Below, one piece after another: positions 17,542 to 24,758 of a stretch of 64,000 nucleotides of DNA (the stretch's first letter is position 1; the number at the start of each line of letters is the position of its first letter). Source of the DNA: Microbacterium murale (GTDB taxonomy: Bacteria > Actinomycetota > Actinomycetes > Actinomycetales > Microbacteriaceae); the NCBI RefSeq assembly GCF_014635185.1, contig NZ_BMCM01000001.1, forward strand, positions 806,001-870,000, written 5' to 3'. Both the position numbers and the translations under genes were made by a program. The notes beneath the pieces are model-generated. The model worked only from the letters and a program-made list of their open reading frames with translations. It was not told the origin of the DNA and searched no databases.

Positions 17542-18111
17542 ATGGGCAAAGTCGCATGGGGATTCACGAGCTCGATCGACGGCTTCATCGCCGGCCCCGG
17601 TCACGACATGAGCTGGCTGTCGGCCTCGGAGCCGATGGCCGAGGGCATGACGGCGAGCATGGCCGGCGAGGTGGGAGTGATCATCTCCGGCAGATCGGGC
17701 TACGACGCCGCGAAGGCCCAGCAGGACGAGCGCGACGAGATGACCTCAGAGGCGTACGGCGGCGCGTGGTCGGGCACCGAGTTCATCCTCACGCACCGGC
17801 CGGAGGAGATCGCGGATGATCCGACGATCGTCCCGCTGAACTGCGATGTCGTCGAGGCGATCCGCCGCGCACGGGAGATCGCCGGCGACAAGGACGTGCA
17901 GATCATCAGTGCGGACATCGCCCGCCAGGCTCTGGAGCACGATCTGATCGACGAACTGCAGGTCTTCGTCGCTCCGGTGTTCCTCGGCGACGGCATCCGG
18001 ATCTTCGATGTCCCCGGCGGGCGCCGCTACGACTGGGAGCTGGTCGAGATGTACGAGGGCGCAGAGCGCAGCTTCGGGCGGACGTACCGGCCGAAGCGCA
18101 CCCAGCGGTGA
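17542..18111 (+). CDS. Dihydrofolate reductase / RibD C-terminal family protein
   Basis: This 189-residue protein of the RibD-C/DHFR-like family has the usual opening VAWGFTSSIDGFIAG. The middle block is VGVIISGRSGYD, and KDVQIISADIARQAL leads to LIDELQVFVAPVFLGDGIR, the core of the fold. Proteins of this type reduce small heterocycles with NADPH, but the substrates of these short stand-alone members are mostly unknown. It directly follows the membrane protein gene and is convergent with the reverse transcriptase gene, stop to stop with one base between. Confidence 0.85.
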   Translation: MGKVAWGFTSSIDGFIAGPGHDMSWLSASEPMAEGMTASMAGEVGVIISGRSGYDAAKAQQDERDEMTSEAYGGAWSGTEFILTHRPEEIADDPTIVPLNCDVVEAIRRAREIAGDKDVQIISADIARQALEHDLIDELQVFVAPVFLGDGIRIFDVPGGRRYDWELVEMYEGAERSFGRTYRPKRTQR

Positions 18112-18112
18112 G

Positions 18113-19483
18113 TCACCACCGGATGCGCAGGAACTCCTGACGAAGCCGCGCCCCTCGCGGCGGGTTCAGGCTCTCGACCCACGAGATGCGGCCCAGCAGG
18201 TGCGCACGGAAATCGTCGAGACTGCGGTGATTCTGGGTGTGCGGACCGTGGAGGACGCAGTTGTGGATCGTCGCCTTGAGCCGATCGAAGTCGGCGCGCG
18301 AGACGTTGGCGCGCTGGTTGACGACGATCCCTGTAACGGTCTGTCTGACTCCCTGACGCCTGACCCTCGTCTTCCGCGGGTTGGCCAAATGCCCTTCGTC
18401 TTCGATGATCCGCTGCACTCCGCGGATGAAGGCATCCGGGCGCTTGGCGAGTGTCGAGCCGCCGCTGAACGCGAGGTCGTCCGCGTATCGCGTGTACGTC
18501 GCATCGACGGCATCCGCCCATCCGGTCAGTCGTGAATCGAGACGCCGGATCGCGAGGTTGGCGAGCATCGGCGAGGAGGGAGCGCCCTGCGGCAGATGAC
18601 TCGTTGCCAGAGCCTGGCGCAGGGCGAACCGCTCTTCGGGTGAGCCGCCGGGCGGCATGGCCGCGAGCACGCGCGGAGGGACGGCGTTGGTGCACAGCCC
18701 GGTGATCACGTGCGAGACGGGTTCGGACAATCCCGACTGACGGAGCGTGCCGAAGATGCGGCCCGCTGTCACACGGGCGAAGAATGTGGTGAGGTCGAGC
18801 GATATGACGATGTCGGATCCCGTGTGGTGCGCGGCCCCGGTGACCGCGCTGCGGCCGGGGACGAAGCCGTGGGCGGCGCCGTTCACGGGAATGAGGCCGA
18901 GCACCCTCTCCAGGAGCGTGCGCTGCACACGGCGCATCCGCTGCTCGGGGATCTCCAGCAGTCTGGGGATCCGCCCTGGCCGTGCGCGCCACTCGTACTG
19001 GTAGTGGTGCAGTGGCCCTGGGCGCGCGCGGCGATTCCACTGCTTCGTGTCGGCGAGCCACTGGAGCCGTCCGACGTCCAGATCGAGGAGGACGGCGAGA
19101 TCCGGGATGCTGTCGATACGGGGAAGCGGGCCCGACGGCGGCTGCGACGTCGAGGGACCGACGACGTGGTGGTGGATGCGCAGCGGCGAACGGCGCTCGT
19201 CTGCCTTGCGCACCGCCTCGATGAAGTCGGGCGCGCGGAGGATCACCGAGGTGAGCAGGCGTGGGGCATCGACGGGTGCGCGGACGAATGCGCTCATCAC
19301 GTCGCCCACGAGCGGTGTGAGCCATCGGCGACGAGCTCCCATGACGAACGCTCCGGTTCGGATCAGCTCTTTCGGCGCCCAGACCTCTGACGCGAGGAAC
19401 GCGTCGGCCAGAGATGCGGCCACGGACGACGGCAGCGGGCGCGGCGTGCGAGCGAGCACACGTGATGCGGTGGTGGCCGCCAT
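18113..19483 (-). CDS. Retron-type reverse transcriptase
   Basis: This 456-residue RNA-directed DNA polymerase shows retron-group features. Catalytic motifs are SLDLTTFF (Asp 230), LPQGAPSSP at 297-305 and RYADDLAFSGG with the YADD box at 333-336. The retron-specific VTG motif appears at 383-385 (QTVTGIVVN), and GAAHH at 216-220 sits where retron enzymes have NAxxH, with the Asn replaced. AHGFVPGRS at 204-212 is standard. Unlike typical 300-350-residue retron enzymes there is an N-terminal extension of about 120 residues with no recognised motif. An inverted-repeat RNA candidate lies 45 nt upstream. No gene is co-oriented on either side, so this is a single-gene unit. Function is probably phage defence by analogy with retrons. 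Confidence 0.88.
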   Translation of the reverse strand: MAATTASRVLARTPRPLPSSVAASLADAFLASEVWAPKELIRTGAFVMGARRRWLTPLVGDVMSAFVRAPVDAPRLLTSVILRAPDFIEAVRKADERRSPLRIHHHVVGPSTSQPPSGPLPRIDSIPDLAVLLDLDVGRLQWLADTKQWNRRARPGPLHHYQYEWRARPGRIPRLLEIPEQRMRRVQRTLLERVLGLIPVNGAAHGFVPGRSAVTGAAHHTGSDIVISLDLTTFFARVTAGRIFGTLRQSGLSEPVSHVITGLCTNAVPPRVLAAMPPGGSPEERFALRQALATSHLPQGAPSSPMLANLAIRRLDSRLTGWADAVDATYTRYADDLAFSGGSTLAKRPDAFIRGVQRIIEDEGHLANPRKTRVRRQGVRQTVTGIVVNQRANVSRADFDRLKATIHNCVLHGPHTQNHRSLDDFRAHLLGRISWVESLNPPRGARLRQEFLRIRW

Positions 19484-19527
19484 CAGAGGGCAGTCATGGA
19501 ACGGGCGCCGGCCCGATCGTCGTGCGG

Positions 19528-19696
19528 CGTGCGATGGCCTGCGTACGACTCATCCATCAGTGCGGGCGCTGTATTGCGCGAAGCGCAAGGAGGCGCCTGC
19601 GGCGTTCGTTCCAGGTCAGACTGCGTACCCCGGGGTGACCCCGGAGAGAGCGGAACACATCGTGAACCACTCGCCTCGTCCGCAAGCCATCGCACG
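19528..19696 (-). ncRNA. Candidate retron msr-msd RNA
   Basis: Read on the minus strand, the segment begins with CGTGCGATGGCTTGCG (19696-19681) and ends with CGCAGGCCATCGCACG (19543-19528). These pair over all 16 positions with one G-U wobble, and after one mismatch four further pairs form (19679-19676 with 19548-19545). This matches the a1/a2 stem of retron RNAs. Inside are a G/C hairpin at 19646-19628 (8 pairs, 3-nt loop) and a longer hairpin at 19597-19565, GGCGC and TTGCGC paired with GCGCAA and GCGCC. These would suit msr and msd stems. The usual AGC around the branching guanosine was not identified, so the exact msr/msd border is unknown. The a2 arm ends 45 nt before the reverse transcriptase start. 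Confidence 0.7.
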
Positions 19697-19701
19697 GCGC
19701 C

Positions 19702-19707
19702 ACGATA
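19702..19707 (-). promoter_or_regulatory. Putative -10 element for the retron RNA
   Basis: The minus strand reads TATCGT here, five bases upstream of the a1 arm. A start 6-7 bases downstream would put the RNA 5' end at the first base of a1, as expected for a retron transcript. No convincing -35 was seen. Confidence 0.4.
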
Positions 19708-19777
19708 GCAAGGAACACCGACGTCCGGACGGCACCGCCAGCATCCGGTCCCCGCGCGGGGCGGTTAGCATTCAGGA

Positions 19778-20005
19778 ATGACGAACGCTGATCAGATCGA
19801 CGACGTGCCCATCGGGGGCGAGGTCATCCGCCTCGGGCAGTTCCTCAAGTTCTCCGGCCTGCTCGACTCCGGCGGCAACGCCAAGGAGGTCATCATCGAC
19901 GGCTACGTCGACGTCAACGGTGAGACCGAGCGCCGCCGCGGGCGGCAGCTGCACGACGGCGACCTCGTCACGTTCGAGGGACGGACGGTCCGCGTTCGGC
20001 CGTGA
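19778..20005 (+). CDS. Small S4-domain RNA-binding protein
   Basis: This 75-residue protein is essentially one S4 domain. IRLGQFLKFSGLLDSGGNAK leads to VIIDGYVDVNGETERRRGRQL and a basic C-terminus, as in YaaA/YbcJ-type small RNA-binding proteins. It would bind structured RNA, usually ribosomal. It is transcribed away from the reverse transcriptase across a 294-bp gap that holds the candidate retron RNA. A functional link to that RNA is possible but not shown by the sequence. Convergent with the NTF2-like gene downstream. Confidence 0.88.
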   Translation: MTNADQIDDVPIGGEVIRLGQFLKFSGLLDSGGNAKEVIIDGYVDVNGETERRRGRQLHDGDLVTFEGRTVRVRP

Positions 20006-20019
20006 GGCCGAAGTGAGCC

Positions 20020-20418
20020 TCACCGGTTCCAGTGCCGCAGCTTCTCCGGATTGCAGACGACCCAGAGGCTCGACAGCAGCCCGGATCGCATCTCGCCCGT
20101 GATCGCGCCGACCACCGAGTCGCCGCGCGTGAGGATGAGTCCAGGGGCGCCGTTGATCGACGCCTTGATGATCACAGTCTCCGGTGTCATCAGAGATGCC
20201 AACCCGGATGCCGCGGGCACCCGGCCTTCCGATGACGTCGAGGCGGCGGGGACGAGGCCACCGCTGTCGATGGTCAGCACCACGTCGCGGTGCAGAACCG
20301 TGTGGACGTCGTCGCCGTTGCCGGACATCATGGCTGTCGCCAGCGCATCGATCGTGGCGCTGTCGGGCGCGCCACGACGCCTCCGGCGCGCCCACGCCGG
20401 GTACTGCCTCCGGGTCAT
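20020..20418 (-). CDS. Stand-alone NTF2/SnoaL-like domain resembling an ECF41 sigma C-terminus
   Basis: This 132-residue protein has no sigma domains. Residues 20-130 read like the C-terminal extension of ECF41 sigma factors: TIDALATAMMSGNGDDVHTV, then a DSGG segment near residue 51, TRGDSVVGAIT and the ending WVVCNPEKLRHWN, which matches the NPDKL motif of that family. Its ATG overlaps the stop of the adjacent sigma gene by four bases, so both should be made together. It may modulate the sigma factor or bind the same ligand. An alternative is an unrelated SnoaL-like enzyme. Confidence 0.7.
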   Translation of the reverse strand: MTRRQYPAWARRRRRGAPDSATIDALATAMMSGNGDDVHTVLHRDVVLTIDSGGLVPAASTSSEGRVPAASGLASLMTPETVIIKASINGAPGLILTRGDSVVGAITGEMRSGLLSSLWVVCNPEKLRHWNR

Positions 20419-21317
20419 GCGCCGACCGCGGCGACATGCCGGAGCTTGGGCGGACTCATCACCCAGAGAAGCTGAAGGATGCCGTCGTTCGAAGCCGTGA
20501 CGGTCACCATCGTGGTGACCTCGCCGTTCTCTGTGAGAGTCGCCGCGGGCTGGCCGTTCACCTGGACCCAGTCGATCGACTTGCCGATCCAGAAATGGTG
20601 CGCGAAGGCCGCGACGAACTTCGCCACCCTGCCGCGCCCGATCACCGGGATCCTTGCCGCGAGCTTGACGCCGTTGCCGTCCGAGTAGCTCACGACATCG
20701 GCAGCGAAGAGGCTTTCGAGTTCCTGGGCGTCGCCCTTCTGCGCGGCGACGAGGAATGCCTCCAGCAGTCGGCGCTGAGCGGATGGCTCCACCGCCACAT
20801 GGCGAGTGGATTCCAGATGCGCGCGCGCCCTGCTGACCAGTTGCCTGGCGCTGACGACGGTGGACGAAATCACCTCTGCGATACGCGGATACGGATAGTC
20901 GAACGCCTCGCGCAGGATGTACGCCGCCCGCTCGGTCGGGGTCAGCTTCTCCAGTGTCAGCAGGATCGCGAACTGCAGCGCCTCAGCACGCTCTGCGCCG
21001 AGGGCCGGGTCGTCATCCGTGTTCACGGGCTCAGGCAGCCAGGGGCCGATGTACGTCTCGCGCTTCGCGTGCGCGGACTGCAGCACGTTGATCGACAGCC
21101 TCGTTGTGATCGTCGCGAGGAAGGCAGCGGGCTCGAGGATCTCCGTCCGATCGGTGCTCTGCCAGCGGATCCAGGTCTCCTGCACGATGTCCTCCGCATC
21201 GGCAACGGTGCCCAGCATCCGATACGCGATCCCGAACAGGCGCCGTCGGTGCGCCGCGAAGACGGCAATCGCGTCGTCGAGGTCGTCGGTTCGTGCGTGA
21301 GCGTCGTTCTTCACCAT
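20415..21317 (-). CDS. ECF41-like RNA polymerase sigma factor with C-terminal NTF2-like domain
   Basis: This 300-residue sigma-70-family factor has sigma region 2 at about 18-85 (LFGIAYRMLGTVADAEDIVQ), a linker with the ECF41 mark YIGPWLPEP at 89-97, and sigma region 4 at about 110-170. A fused NTF2-like domain spans about 183-300 and contains YSDGNGVK at 211-218, the position of the ECF41 DGGGR motif, and a degenerate NPDKL (SPPKLRH) at the end. Members of this group lack an anti-sigma factor and are controlled by this C-terminal domain. The ATG at 21317 follows GGGAG by five bases. It lies 15 bp after an NmrA-like gene, the oxidoreductase/epimerase partner typical of ECF41 loci. Confidence 0.85.
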   Translation of the reverse strand: MVKNDAHARTDDLDDAIAVFAAHRRRLFGIAYRMLGTVADAEDIVQETWIRWQSTDRTEILEPAAFLATITTRLSINVLQSAHAKRETYIGPWLPEPVNTDDDPALGAERAEALQFAILLTLEKLTPTERAAYILREAFDYPYPRIAEVISSTVVSARQLVSRARAHLESTRHVAVEPSAQRRLLEAFLVAAQKGDAQELESLFAADVVSYSDGNGVKLAARIPVIGRGRVAKFVAAFAHHFWIGKSIDWVQVNGQPAATLTENGEVTTMVTVTASNDGILQLLWVMSPPKLRHVAAVGA

Positions 21318-21332
21318 CACAGCTCCCACCTC

Positions 21333-22103
21333 TCAGCGCGATCCGACAAGTCTCCGGCGTCCCTCATCGTGCACCCAAGATTCCAGGGTGGTGGGCCCCA
21401 AGCGCAAGGGGGCATGCGGGAGCAGCGAATCACCGGAAATGTTGAAGCCGACAGGGGTGATCTCATCATCCTCGACGACGTAGCGCGGGTCGTGGTCTGT
21501 CCGCAGCACGCGATGGACGAATTCCGGCAGCAGCAGCTTCTCCGGACCGCCCACGTCCATCGCGCCGCCGAGCGGAGTACCCGTCGCCATCTCCACGAGG
21601 ACCTCTGCCACATCCGAGGCGGCGATCGGCTGCACAGGCTTCGAGGGCAGCCGGACGGTGTCAGCGATGGTGTTCCATCCTGCGATCACCCTGGCGAAGT
21701 CGTAGAACTGCGTGGACCGCAGGATCGAATGGGGAATCGGCCCTGTCTGCACCAACCGCTCCTGCGCGCGCTTCGCGGCGAAATAGCCATCCGCACCGGC
21801 ATGATCCGCACCGACGATGGAAAGGAGCACATGGTGCTTCACGCCGGCTCGTTCCTCAGCATCCAACAGACGCTGAGTGGACTCCTCGAAGAAGGCGCGA
21901 GCAGCCGGGCCGGCAAGGTCTGGCGAGTTGGTCACATCGATGACGGCATCCGCATACTCGAGCGCGCTGTCGAGACCTCGTCCCGTTCTCGCATCCACTC
22001 CGCTCGTCGGCGACGCCACGACGACAGCCTGCGCGTGTCGTTCCAGTCTTTCGACGACCATGCGGCCGACCTGTCCGGTTCCGCCCATAACAACGATTCG
22101 CAT
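21333..22103 (-). CDS. NmrA-like NAD(P)-binding oxidoreductase, paralogue 1
   Basis: This 256-residue atypical SDR opens with MRIVVMGGTGQVGR, the NAD(P)-binding loop, followed by HHVLLSIVGAD and an Ala-Lys region YFAAKRAQERLV where classical enzymes have YxxxK. C-terminal text AMDVGGPEKLLLPEF is typical of the NmrA/epimerase-like group. It heads the operon with the ECF41 sigma gene and its NTF2-like partner. A candidate sigma-dependent promoter lies about 60 bp upstream at 22162-22188. Two further paralogues occur at 26695 and 28770. Substrate unknown; quinone or carbonyl reduction is a common suggestion for the family. Confidence 0.83.
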   Translation of the reverse strand: MRIVVMGGTGQVGRMVVERLERHAQAVVVASPTSGVDARTGRGLDSALEYADAVIDVTNSPDLAGPAARAFFEESTQRLLDAEERAGVKHHVLLSIVGADHAGADGYFAAKRAQERLVQTGPIPHSILRSTQFYDFARVIAGWNTIADTVRLPSKPVQPIAASDVAEVLVEMATGTPLGGAMDVGGPEKLLLPEFVHRVLRTDHDPRYVVEDDEITPVGFNISGDSLLPHAPLRLGPTTLESWVHDEGRRRLVGSR

Positions 22104-22161
22104 CTCGCCCGCTCCGTTTCTGGATCCGCGCCGTCCGCGCAGTTGGTCTCCTGGAAGCTCT

Positions 22162-22188
22162 GACCGATCAGCCCCGCGATCTGTGACA
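22162..22188 (-). promoter_or_regulatory. Candidate ECF41-type promoter 1 (NmrA-like 1, sigma operon)
   Basis: The minus strand reads TGTCACA (22188-22182), 16 bases, then GGTC (22165-22162). ECF41 promoters are described as TGTCACA with a CGTC-like -10. It sits about 60 bp before the start of the NmrA-like/sigma operon, implying autoregulation. Confidence 0.7.
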
Positions 22189-22205
22189 GAGTCGCCGAAG
22201 TCTCC

Positions 22206-22832
22206 TCAATCGCGCACTGCTCCGCCTCCTGCCGACGACCTGTCGAGGTTCGCCGCGCGAATCCGGCGACGTTCATATGACAGCGTCGCTGCGAGCAGCA
22301 GGATCCCGAACACCACCCCCGTGATCTGCGCGGGCAATGATGCCGTGTCGAATCCGATGATCAGCACGAGAGCCGCAAGCGCGCCGCCGAGCACCGCATT
22401 CACCGCGCCGATCATGCTGGCCATGGTGAACAGGAACGATGAGCGGGCGTAGCGCACCCCCAGCTCGCCGGTGCGCGGGTCATCGAGCGCGATCAGTGCA
22501 GCACCGGCAGGATGCAGGCCGGCGAAGTGCTCACGGATCCGCTCCATGCGCTGGCGCACGGTGATGTTCTCGACGCTGTTGTCGACCAGTCGCACCACGG
22601 TGAACCATCCGAGCATGAAGATCGTCGGGAACACAGTGAAGGTGAGGGCGCCGAGCAGATCGGGCGCGTCGCCGGCGAACCCGATCGCCACGAGCCCGCC
22701 CGAAAGAGTGGACAGGTAGATCGTGGACCGGGTTCCCGATTCGCTGATCGTCGAGCTCGCAATCGACTGCAGTACGAACTGTTCCGTTCCCAGCGCGTTG
22801 TTCAGCGCCGCGGAGTCGGATGCTGTTTCCAT
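22206..22832 (-). CDS. Four-helix membrane protein of unknown function
   Basis: This 208-residue protein is not recognised. It has a soluble N-terminus (METASDSAALNN) and paired hydrophobic segments near residues 40-80 (STLSGGLVAIGFA; LTFTVFPTIFMLGWFTVV). A cytoplasmic loop with a helix (ITVRQRMERIREHFAGL) follows, then two more membrane segments near 130-185. The start at 22832 was chosen because AAGGAG precedes it at good spacing and the frame upstream overlaps the SDR gene. It has its own candidate sigma-dependent promoter and is divergent from the SDR gene. The repeated motif suggests membership of the same stress regulon. Confidence 0.75.
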   Translation of the reverse strand: METASDSAALNNALGTEQFVLQSIASSTISESGTRSTIYLSTLSGGLVAIGFAGDAPDLLGALTFTVFPTIFMLGWFTVVRLVDNSVENITVRQRMERIREHFAGLHPAGAALIALDDPRTGELGVRYARSSFLFTMASMIGAVNAVLGGALAALVLIIGFDTASLPAQITGVVFGILLLAATLSYERRRIRAANLDRSSAGGGAVRD

Positions 22833-22864
22833 CTCTGTCTCCTTGAATCGTCGTTGATATGGAA

Positions 22865-22891
22865 GACCGATCCGACGGTCGAATTGTGACG
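22865..22891 (-). promoter_or_regulatory. Candidate ECF41-type promoter 2 (membrane protein)
   Basis: The minus strand reads CGTCACA (22891-22885), 16 bases, then GGTC (22868-22865), about 33 bp before the gene start. It differs from the consensus only in the first base of the -35 string. Confidence 0.62.
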
Positions 22892-22928
22892 GGCGAACGC
22901 AGCCACGGATGCGGCAGCGCTCGAACCA

Positions 22929-22955
22929 TGTCACAGGATCGGCGCCCTCCCGGTC
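22929..22955 (+). promoter_or_regulatory. Candidate ECF41-type promoter 3 (SDR)
   Basis: TGTCACA at 22929-22935, 16 bases, then GGTC at 22952-22955, about 60 bp before the SDR start. It forms a divergent pair with promoter 2. Confidence 0.7.
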
Positions 22956-23016
22956 AGAGATCGTGGCGTCATGGCGGCATCCGTCGATCGCGGCGCCATC
23001 GATCAAAAGGAGTCGA

Positions 23017-23754
23017 ATGAACAGCAGCCTCAAGGACCAGGTCGTACTCGTCACCGGCGCATCGTCGGGTATCGGCCGGGCGACCGCGCTCGCCCTCTCC
23101 CGCGCCGGCGCGAAAGTCGTCGCCGCGGGGCGCCGACTCGAGCAGTTGAACGCACTCGTCGAGGAAGCATCGGGAGAGATGATCGCCGTCGAGCTCGATG
23201 TGACGCGTGCGGAGGCCGTGAACCTGGCGGTCGCTGAGGCGGTCACACATTTCGGACGGCTCGACGCGCTCGTCAACAATGCGGGTGTGATGCTGGCGGG
23301 CATGATCCTCGACGCCGACACCGAGCAATGGGTGCGGATGGTCGAGACGAACCTGCTGGGATCGATGTTCGCCATCCATGCCGCACTGCCGCACCTCATC
23401 GAGAGCCGCGGAGCGATCGTGCAGGTCTCGTCGACCTCCGGACGCATCGCGTCGGCCGGCAGCGGGGCCTACGCGGCGACGAAGTTCGGGATCTCGGCGT
23501 TCGCCGAGTCGCTGCGGCAGGAGGTGACGACGTTGGGCGTTCGTGTCATCGTCGTCGAGCCGGGCTTCGTCGACACGGAGCTCACCACGCATATCACCGA
23601 CCCGGTGATGCGGGAGGCAGCGGCGAGCATCGGCGACTCGATGCGCACGCTCCAGCCGCAGGACATCGCCGAGGTGGTCGTCTTCGCTCTCGACCAGCCA
23701 GAGCATGTCGCGGTGAACGAGATCCTCGTGCGCCCGACCGATCAGGTGCGCTGA
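23017..23754 (+). CDS. SDR-family oxidoreductase
   Basis: This 245-residue classical short-chain dehydrogenase has VTGASSGIGRATALAL at about 11-26, NNAG near 86, a catalytic Ser in VQVSSTSGRIAS near 138 and YAATK near 152. A C-terminal VEPGFVDTELTTHI follows. The ATG at 23017 was chosen because AAAAGGAG precedes it; homology begins there, and the open frame upstream runs through the promoter. It is controlled from candidate promoter 3. The specific substrate is unknown. Members of this clade are often annotated as NADP-dependent carbonyl reductases. Confidence 0.88.
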   Translation: MNSSLKDQVVLVTGASSGIGRATALALSRAGAKVVAAGRRLEQLNALVEEASGEMIAVELDVTRAEAVNLAVAEAVTHFGRLDALVNNAGVMLAGMILDADTEQWVRMVETNLLGSMFAIHAALPHLIESRGAIVQVSSTSGRIASAGSGAYAATKFGISAFAESLRQEVTTLGVRVIVVEPGFVDTELTTHITDPVMREAAASIGDSMRTLQPQDIAEVVVFALDQPEHVAVNEILVRPTDQVR

Positions 23755-23829
23755 GCGGAGCGCGCTCGGGCGGACGCCACCCCGGCAGACGTGTGACGCG
23801 CCGTCGGATCGCGACGGCGCGTCACACGG

Positions 23830-24756
23830 TCAGGGGGTGCCGCTGCCGTCTCCTGGCGGCCCAGCGACATCGAGCACAGCATCCGCGAACTCGAGCGGCG
23901 CCTCCGCCGGCAGGTGATGGCCGGCATGCGCGATCTGGCGATGTTCCCGTGCACCGGTGAACAGGTGCGCGTGCTGCGAGCCGTCCGTCGCGGGGAAGTT
24001 GCCGTCCGCTGTTCCGTCCAGGGTGATGGTCGGAACACTGATGGCGGGTGCCGCTGCGAGGCGCTGCTCGAGGGCGTCGTAGAGTGATGCACCCGATTCG
24101 AGCCCCAGCCGGTGACGGTACGAGTGGATGACGACGTCGACGTAGTCTGGGTTGGCGAATGCCGCCGCAGCCCTGTCGACATCGAGATCCGTGAACCGCC
24201 ATTCCGGTGAGTTCCGGCGCCAGATCACGTCGGCGATCTCGCGCCGATTCTCTTCCAGTCCTTGTCGACCACGTTCGGTGGAGAAGTACCAGAAGTACCA
24301 GGAGCCCGCTTCGAGGTCGGGACGGATCGGATGCTGCGAGCCGGCGATGTCCTGAATGAGATAGCCGTTCACCGACACCAGCCCCGAGATCCGCTCCGGC
24401 CAGAGTGCCGCGACGACGCACGCCGCCCTGCCACCCCAGTCGTAGCCGGCCAGGGTGGGCTCGTTCAACTCGAGCGCGTCGAGAAGAGCGAGCAGATCGG
24501 CGCCGAGCGCGGCCTGCTGGCCGGATCGCGGAGTGCGAGCGTCCAAGAACCGGGTCGGCCCGTGACCACGCAGGTAGGGCACGATGACCCGGTAGCCCGC
24601 GTCGGCGAGCAGCGGAGTGACCTCTGCGTAGCTGTGGACGTCGTACGGGAATCCGTGCAGCAGCACGACCGGGTCCCCGCCTGGGTCTCCGACGTCGTGG
24701 TACGCGACCGACAGCTCGCCGGCGTCGATGCGACGGATCGGCGGGAACGACGACAT
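23830..24756 (-). CDS. Alpha/beta hydrolase, epoxide-hydrolase-like
   Basis: This 308-residue hydrolase shows the order of epoxide hydrolases and haloalkane dehalogenases. The oxyanion motif HGFPYD lies near residue 33, and GYDWGG near 103 places an aspartate as nucleophile. Acidic and histidine residues follow (LDGTADGNFP; HAGHHLPAEAP near 285). The nucleophile Asp rather than Ser is the reason for the epoxide-hydrolase-like call. It is last in a three-gene operon of hydrolases, two bases after the preceding stop. Start MSSFPPIRR at 24756 was chosen over a long upstream extension that overlaps the preceding gene. Confidence 0.85.
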   Translation of the reverse strand: MSSFPPIRRIDAGELSVAYHDVGDPGGDPVVLLHGFPYDVHSYAEVTPLLADAGYRVIVPYLRGHGPTRFLDARTPRSGQQAALGADLLALLDALELNEPTLAGYDWGGRAACVVAALWPERISGLVSVNGYLIQDIAGSQHPIRPDLEAGSWYFWYFSTERGRQGLEENRREIADVIWRRNSPEWRFTDLDVDRAAAAFANPDYVDVVIHSYRHRLGLESGASLYDALEQRLAAAPAISVPTITLDGTADGNFPATDGSQHAHLFTGAREHRQIAHAGHHLPAEAPLEFADAVLDVAGPPGDGSGTP

Positions 24757-24758
24757 GG

